32,374 nt of DNA from Bacteroidaceae bacterium (GTDB lineage Bacteria; Bacteroidota; Bacteroidia; Bacteroidales; Bacteroidaceae), in assembly GCA_017450985.1 (NCBI GenBank), contig JAFSSN010000043.1:1-32374 (forward strand), in the 5' to 3' direction. The notes below the pieces were generated by a model. The model was not told where the DNA came from. It searched no databases and saw only the letters and a list, made by a program, of their open reading frames with translations. Below are positions 31,701-32,374 of the stretch, one piece after another; the first letter of the stretch is position 1, and each line of letters begins with the position of its first letter. Made by a program: the position numbers and the translations under genes.

Positions 31701-32374
31701 GGTATAGTCCTTCGGAGTGATGGAATATGAACTTTTTTCGCTATTTTCTTGCATGGTATCGGATTTCTCCGTACCTTTGCCCTCAGAAACAGTGTTTTGC
31801 AGAGTAGCAGTGTCATTCTGCTTGCCTCCTGTTGAGGTCTCGTCAGTGTCCGTCGTATTGCCGGGGACACTGTTTTTCTTTTCAAATGCGGTCAACAGCC
31901 ATGTTTTCTTTTGATTGTCCCATGTTAGACGCACAGCCGCTTGATGTGTATCGCTTTCTAAATTAACACGGTTCTCGCTCCGCGTCGTGACGTGCATATC
32001 ATCAAGAATTTCCTGAAGATTATCAAGAACATCGGGATGATACTTAACCAGCTTCGCAAGGCCGTACCCATCGCTCTTGCCTGTGCCTTCTTCACCCCAA
32101 ACCAAATCAATGTCACCAATATCCTTGTGATGCAATGCACCAATGGCCTCTCCGCTCTTCTTCTTTTGTAGGAAGTCTATTGCTTCCTTGGCTTTCCCTA
32201 TGAATTGGTCGTATATGTTACCAAATGAACCAACACCAATTGGCTGAGGCTCTGCTGTCCCTTCGTTCTGCGCACCGATTGGCTTCACGCTCTTATACTC
32301 GGCAAAAGGCTTTGTTTTTCTGTGGCTGCTGTCTATCCACTTCTTAAACTCATCCTTGCTTACCTCCGTAATGG
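19758..32374 (-). CDS. Giant polyvalent protein (nuclease, methylase-like, SNF2 helicase, metallopeptidase-like domains), N-terminus beyond the window
   Basis: The frame stays open to the right edge, so the GTG at 32288 is not shown to be the start; residue numbers count from it. Domains: PBECR-type nuclease (16-142, 'GEAIGALHHKDIGDIDLVWG'); polyvalent-associated domain (192-258, 'GWWSNEDGGFMMR'); helical 'LNMGVDPEILAIGAE' domain (307-375); N6-methylase-like domain (about 700-960; FSGWGG, EGSAGIGD, N852-V-P-F instead of NPPF/Y, so activity is doubtful); SNF2 helicase (about 1490-2110; K1518 in VGSGKT, DEAH 1707-1710, QRNGRILRQG near 2055). A 'RPGWHLGVIPYALQF' domain follows (about 2413-2589), then two metallopeptidase-like domains (HENIH at 2730; HEGVNH at 3019), helical regions and an LPD38-like segment (about 3600-3990). 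Polyvalent proteins are packaged and injected to protect and establish the genome. It directly precedes portal. Confidence 0.9.
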   Translation of the reverse strand, partial: ITEVSKDEFKKWIDSSHRKTKPFAEYKSVKPIGAQNEGTAEPQPIGVGSFGNIYDQFIGKAKEAIDFLQKKKSGEAIGALHHKDIGDIDLVWGEEGTGKSDGYGLAKLVKYHPDVLDNLQEILDDMHVTTRSENRVNLESDTHQAAVRLTWDNQKKTWLLTAFEKKNSVPGNTTDTDETSTGGKQNDTATLQNTVSEGKGTEKSDTMQENSEKSSYSITPKDYTTKSGKVLNMHLVKFGNELDKETQRKAKALAKKWAGWWSNEDGGFMMRDEMSAETFANTVLDAEALDDEQPLSLQDMALATEQEEPTQHKQPVSESNPEEPKRLVSDERMEELKERLRKKMLGQLNMGVDPEILAIGAELAVGHIERGLTKFADYAKAMIADLGDTIRPYLKSFYNAVRDMPEAEEYVEQMDSYDDVRKFDVLSIKPDADASDTVAGLFEKAEEIVKEQDAEEQAAEAKEKLAEQRNDGRKVQSEGVALDGTPLRPMTEKDLDNRDAKFYHQGKRVYIFAVMRSGEQVSATQFSEPHLDNIYLTNGQSIKPEELMVADETKEPVSTEEVEKILDDAKKDKKTSKRKKKDVTLQSPSFMGDLFNGNTEDNGHERTDDAVRTEGLPADGTDSGERSLRANGKEAGQESGRTDRRGAQGGVEPVQQRLHDGLRPSDQLNNTAPAQKRRTQQPLERPANPKNLRNNHAERGKNYAPKGVDARIEANIKAIELMKQLMESGEQATPEQMAVLRQFSGWGGLGKAFENFTAYTNGKPTPQYLRELLGEEAYQQANMSRNSAYYTPANVIDAMWDVAKAMGFQGGNVLEGSAGIGDIIGHMPTDMSERSNIHAVEIDQTTGNILSLLYPDAKVDVQGFEATQVENGSIDLAITNVPFVTGLRVNDTTGDKDLSKKFHDIHDFCIAKNVRKLREGGIGIFITSSGTLDNSAKLREWIIQEGGADVVGAFRMHNETFGGTGATSDIIVVRKRVNGMKSTHAIDVLSTTGERTADYDTGETKRVKGQEIPIIKHLSMDYNSYFVEHPEMMAGEMHFGFEKGETFRPTSKALYPSKDKNQDEMLKAWAESFAEKEWESYSVPNGALPDGAVDVYEDLGEGVKEGSIVVSNGQLCIAQRGMAVPLAVNANKVKGKTKVECFEAYHGIKEALSDLLQYQTENDDDAGLKPLLRALNKTYDDFVKTYGHLHKNTSISFLKNDVDFANILALEKFSERADVSGKRIQEFGKTDIFSQRVVDKEKAPEPKDVKDGIIASIYVHGRIDLPWIVDKLNAVNGQHTEESVKAEIIASGRGFENPATRQMEVSYEYLSGNVREKLAQAQANNSDGQYDANIKALEAVIPMNIPAHLIDFSIGSSWIDPKLYEEYVKEKTDIDVKFTTAGGTWFMKTPFYVAEQKNRAMGVVSEMLHKTIMGTQLIEAAMQNKTITVSETHKKWDGSTETITDKEATQACSNKIDEIRQDFKDWARAKMQSDPTMSEHIERIYNEMFNNYVPKEIPDEFVPTHFGGAATMVDGKEFALRPHQAKAAIRGTTQPLLLAHEVGSGKTYTLITTAMEMRRLGIARKPMAVVQNATVGQFVESAKELYPNAKVLTLDDKDHTGEGRRNFYAKIKYNDWDMIVVPQSVFERIPDSEERQMKFVQDKIEEKLLVLEQMKDSDPQGQSMIVRQAEKEIESLKDELAGLTDTISTKRKERDEKKRAVTMQNAEVKALEMLDRQTDDVENFDDMGIDAILVDEAHEYKHLGFATAMQRGVKGVDPSYSKKAQGVYLKTQAVLEKNNGRNVIFATGTPISNTAAEIWTFMRYLMPSDTMKEYGIFYFDDFVRNFGNLTQMLEFTTSGKFKENNRFAGYINLPELVRIWAGVADTVLNKDIEAQRIAEGKESKIPDMEDGKATDIYLPQTRALRSIMKFVKKKLDEYDKMSGKEKKENSHIPLTMYGIAKAAAVDARLVMSDATDEPQSKTNEAVRQILKSLSETDSYKGTVAVFADNYQNKKSGFNLYEDIREKLIAQGVPAEQIVVMKSGMSVKKKLEIFDKVNRGDVRVIMGSTFTLGTGVNIQERLHTLIHLDAPNRPMDYTQRNGRILRQGNLHKDMNKPVRVLRFGVEDSLDVTAYQRLKTKGAIADSIMNGKQMMANTMENRALEEEEDVFGDTVAQLSGSEYAMLKNQAEKDVRKYEAKKKQYEADQTYCHNEIPRLECEIKMWKEWLEKNRTNLATTESLPAEKTITVGKQTFASVDAMAEFIKEYNKSIKEVESNLRDNPSLHSETRRLTVNVGGIDFVFTTEQSIETKQDQGTLFSAVRRKMTYSCEAFGLKDVPVHQSLLREGLEDIMKNVVSGKDFQEFIERGERNLDRCEKSLAQIRERFGKPFEYSKELATAHERLDEYAELMKKELEEKEKKYAEMDADVDEATNITEAEEAEEEDNDDEDGKLYRMREEEPPVRKGTGNKVFVLKDGKLYPPMVANPNGEDTPVGVWLDADAAPIVATSKTGRKKVKAGGKGTQGGSGTLANRPGWHLGVIPYALQFNRGEKVDNPLGITNQKGEIIKVGKYFPGNFVWAEVEYANDVNYQEEAMSYGINESGNYQDSLAGLPHIPVNGSYRYRTNPNPATDPWIITGAMKVRRILKPSEVDELVKAAGREPQQREAGAVTDEQVEALNKEIKVQEIKRRFDELNEKYNGKPVQFIRLDNVGDEDFFRAIGATEEDIAEMSVEEMHEQAEKLKKLFKSRHSIGGYSRLNRKITIFADRIEPNQAEEVFFHENIHGILHDWYEEEPRGIAEHFFDAAPKDGGFKDWTFIEKGYEGKELKQKKEEFFVYWLSKAMVEGRTQEILDMLDWEDSERIENILKSIGYERGREEAERRKGEEDSEDSEETHGKFLPSLSGGRRNGQSTIGYDRRTEEAARKSKAEENTLADLGGVQEEQLRGGGRGEEPQGESRTLERDGAQQLSYDESLAASKAAGYTKRQHDTWWNRRQREKRNTAEDMAAKMHLGDRVTIVDSADELDGISFENLTDEDRQSKGWFDPKTGKIVIILGNHASPHDVLQTMLHEGVNHYGLRELFGKNFLQFLDNVYEHATPEIRRKIAELSAKYGFNIRTATEEYLGKLAEETDFENADKQGWWHEIKMLFFDMLHSIGLSSYGGAEISDNELRYILWRSYENLAEPGHYRNPFRVAEDVVMQDRLDVGNYEKSRYNIFSIGRLDMSRQAEEDMVAERGGKVLFRDGDIDGTKEAYNEAVSTGKKGTLRMTSFNFREAFQDSMLALKKLQEIVEKKFGVKLASFEDAYKYENTLSSLNMRQQEKFYKDYYTPMMKIADKIVAKEGASVKELNEYLICKHGLERNRVFAERDFEKYKKEHPDGEKTLDDFRKRDYSGLTEITSKEGIEEIEAEAERIVQEFEAKHGESCAKLWEAINTATKETLAHGFKCGMMSKATYEKVRDMFKYYVPLRGWDADTAEDVYDYVRGDYGGAFNATLKAAKGRTTTSDDVLATIGNMGYSSILQGNRNNMKIRLFNMASRYPTDVCSVRDMWLVENAWGEWVSNFPAIPEDATPEQVADILETHEVEMSALEEQGKAKRQRNALDIGFHIDKKNIPEHAVVAYIGGKPNIVYINGNPRAAQAVNGKTGNALPGNNPLARLVDFIFKDTKRYYSSMLTTYKPTFAVSNFVRDLGHSIAMTYVDKGLIDMAKYIANLPVSMAYVIKGQSGFKAGDSKMSTYFREFLDNGGMTGYAHLEDVEQWKAKNKRRWASLNALQKAGYAPVKAIGGLMAAISWLSETLELIPRFNTYVAERRDGKDILTSVKAAKDITVNFNKKGSEVTPGVWGAVANTLRYEKMFFNPIVQSLEQFYRLGKKHPVRMAVATLHLPILGAIMPYVNMMLVEAFAGGDGDDDKDKYDYWLQNEYTRRNNILIFTGNGYIKMPIAQGFREFYGMGEAIATRHFGKCDDFELAYSLVEQIRTMFSLEGQTNYKQWSLLRFIMPEQYGTLADIANNENFMGGTLWYENMYKEHLPEYKKAKPSTWSPLVSISKQMNEWLGYDDDVAGDMSGRWMNPAAWQHVIQNYGGGVAEMVGDIASMVIDKGDDKETDSSQWPIAKRFYTKATEERENWVHYGMYKDFEDDYEFAKEKVSALNKKDITDEEWDRQFADFAKRHPKAAAIYSAWDDGELVKDIKKAEFGSEKFWELINEAVDAAEKAVYKPWNQQERQQ
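30368..30568 (-). CDS. Possible overlapping gene, 66 aa, nested in the giant gene in the +1 frame
   Basis: Within the linker of the giant protein (its residues about 574-641) the +1 frame on the same strand gives an ordinary-looking soluble protein, beginning MDMRELMMQYAPKDCQPTVL and continuing 'PMAKKLGKKVDELTEEERKE' to 'NNACMTDYDLLTS'. In contrast the main frame here is low-complexity, rich in Gly, Arg, Asp and Gln, and looks disordered. The +1 frame ends in a run of codons with G or C at third positions, unlike an incidental frame. The ATG has no clear ribosome-binding site. It may be a nested gene, a relic frame later overprinted, or the target of programmed frameshifting. No family recognised. 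Confidence 0.35.
   Translation of the reverse strand: MDMRELMMQYAPKDCQPTVLTAENAVYEPMAKKLGKKVDELTEEERKEAWSQYNNACMTDYDLLTS

Noticed and set aside
1..32374. Search by eye for CRISPR arrays, tRNA genes, insertion sequences, integrase and attachment sites
   Set aside because: No spaced direct-repeat array, cloverleaf with CCA end, transposase or recombinase frame was seen. The only repeats are coding linkers, fibre units and the TR/VR pair.

Overview
The window is a stretch of a tailed double-stranded DNA phage or prophage (Caudoviricetes) whose host is most likely a member of the Bacteroidales (Bacteroides, Phocaeicola or Prevotella type). The evidence for the host is the 'DLGLPSGTLWAT' paralogous-domain motif, candidate -7 boxes of the Bacteroidota form TAnnTTTG, mostly weak Shine-Dalgarno sites, and structural and lysis proteins that resemble those of gut Bacteroidales phages. 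No integrase, repressor, tRNA, CRISPR array or attachment site is visible, so temperate versus lytic life cannot be decided here.

Layout from left to right. Positions 1-2660 (minus strand) hold two small unknown genes and a compact lysis cassette read in the order unknown 130-aa protein, holin, amidase endolysin, then a lipoprotein with a C-terminal membrane segment (candidate one-gene spanin). Positions 2837-6476 (minus) hold a diversity-generating retroelement (DGR): the variable tail-type protein with its 118-bp variable repeat (VR), a hairpin just after it, an unassigned 124-aa protein, the 118-bp template repeat (TR), and the reverse transcriptase. VR and TR differ at 19 positions, and every one is an adenine in the coding-sense template. 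Positions 6520-9821 (minus) hold a beta-rich unknown, a glycosyltransferase-like protein and a fibre with YadA-like head repeats. Positions 9861-14589 (minus) hold the head and neck block: a neck protein carrying an inserted display-like domain, a 165-aa protein, a strong terminator, the major capsid protein with a C-terminal extension, a 54-aa small gene and a probable scaffold.

A divergent promoter region at 14590-14702 separates this block from the only plus-strand unit, 14703-17666 (conserved small protein, large terminase, 123-aa unknown). That unit ends at a hairpin shared with the convergent minus-strand unit of portal (17751-19715) and a giant polyvalent protein. The giant protein has over 4,200 codons, begins beyond the right edge, and combines a PBECR-like nuclease, methylase-like, SNF2 helicase, two metallopeptidase-like and polyvalent-associated domains.

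As a system, terminase and portal package DNA into the capsid, and the giant protein is plausibly co-packaged and delivered to defend or establish the incoming genome. The tail genes contact the cell, with the DGR rewriting the C-terminus of one receptor-binding candidate. The lysis cassette releases progeny. The most interesting parts are the DGR with no recognisable Avd gene, the display-like additions to virion proteins joined by Asp/Gly-rich linkers, and a 66-codon reading frame nested inside the giant gene.
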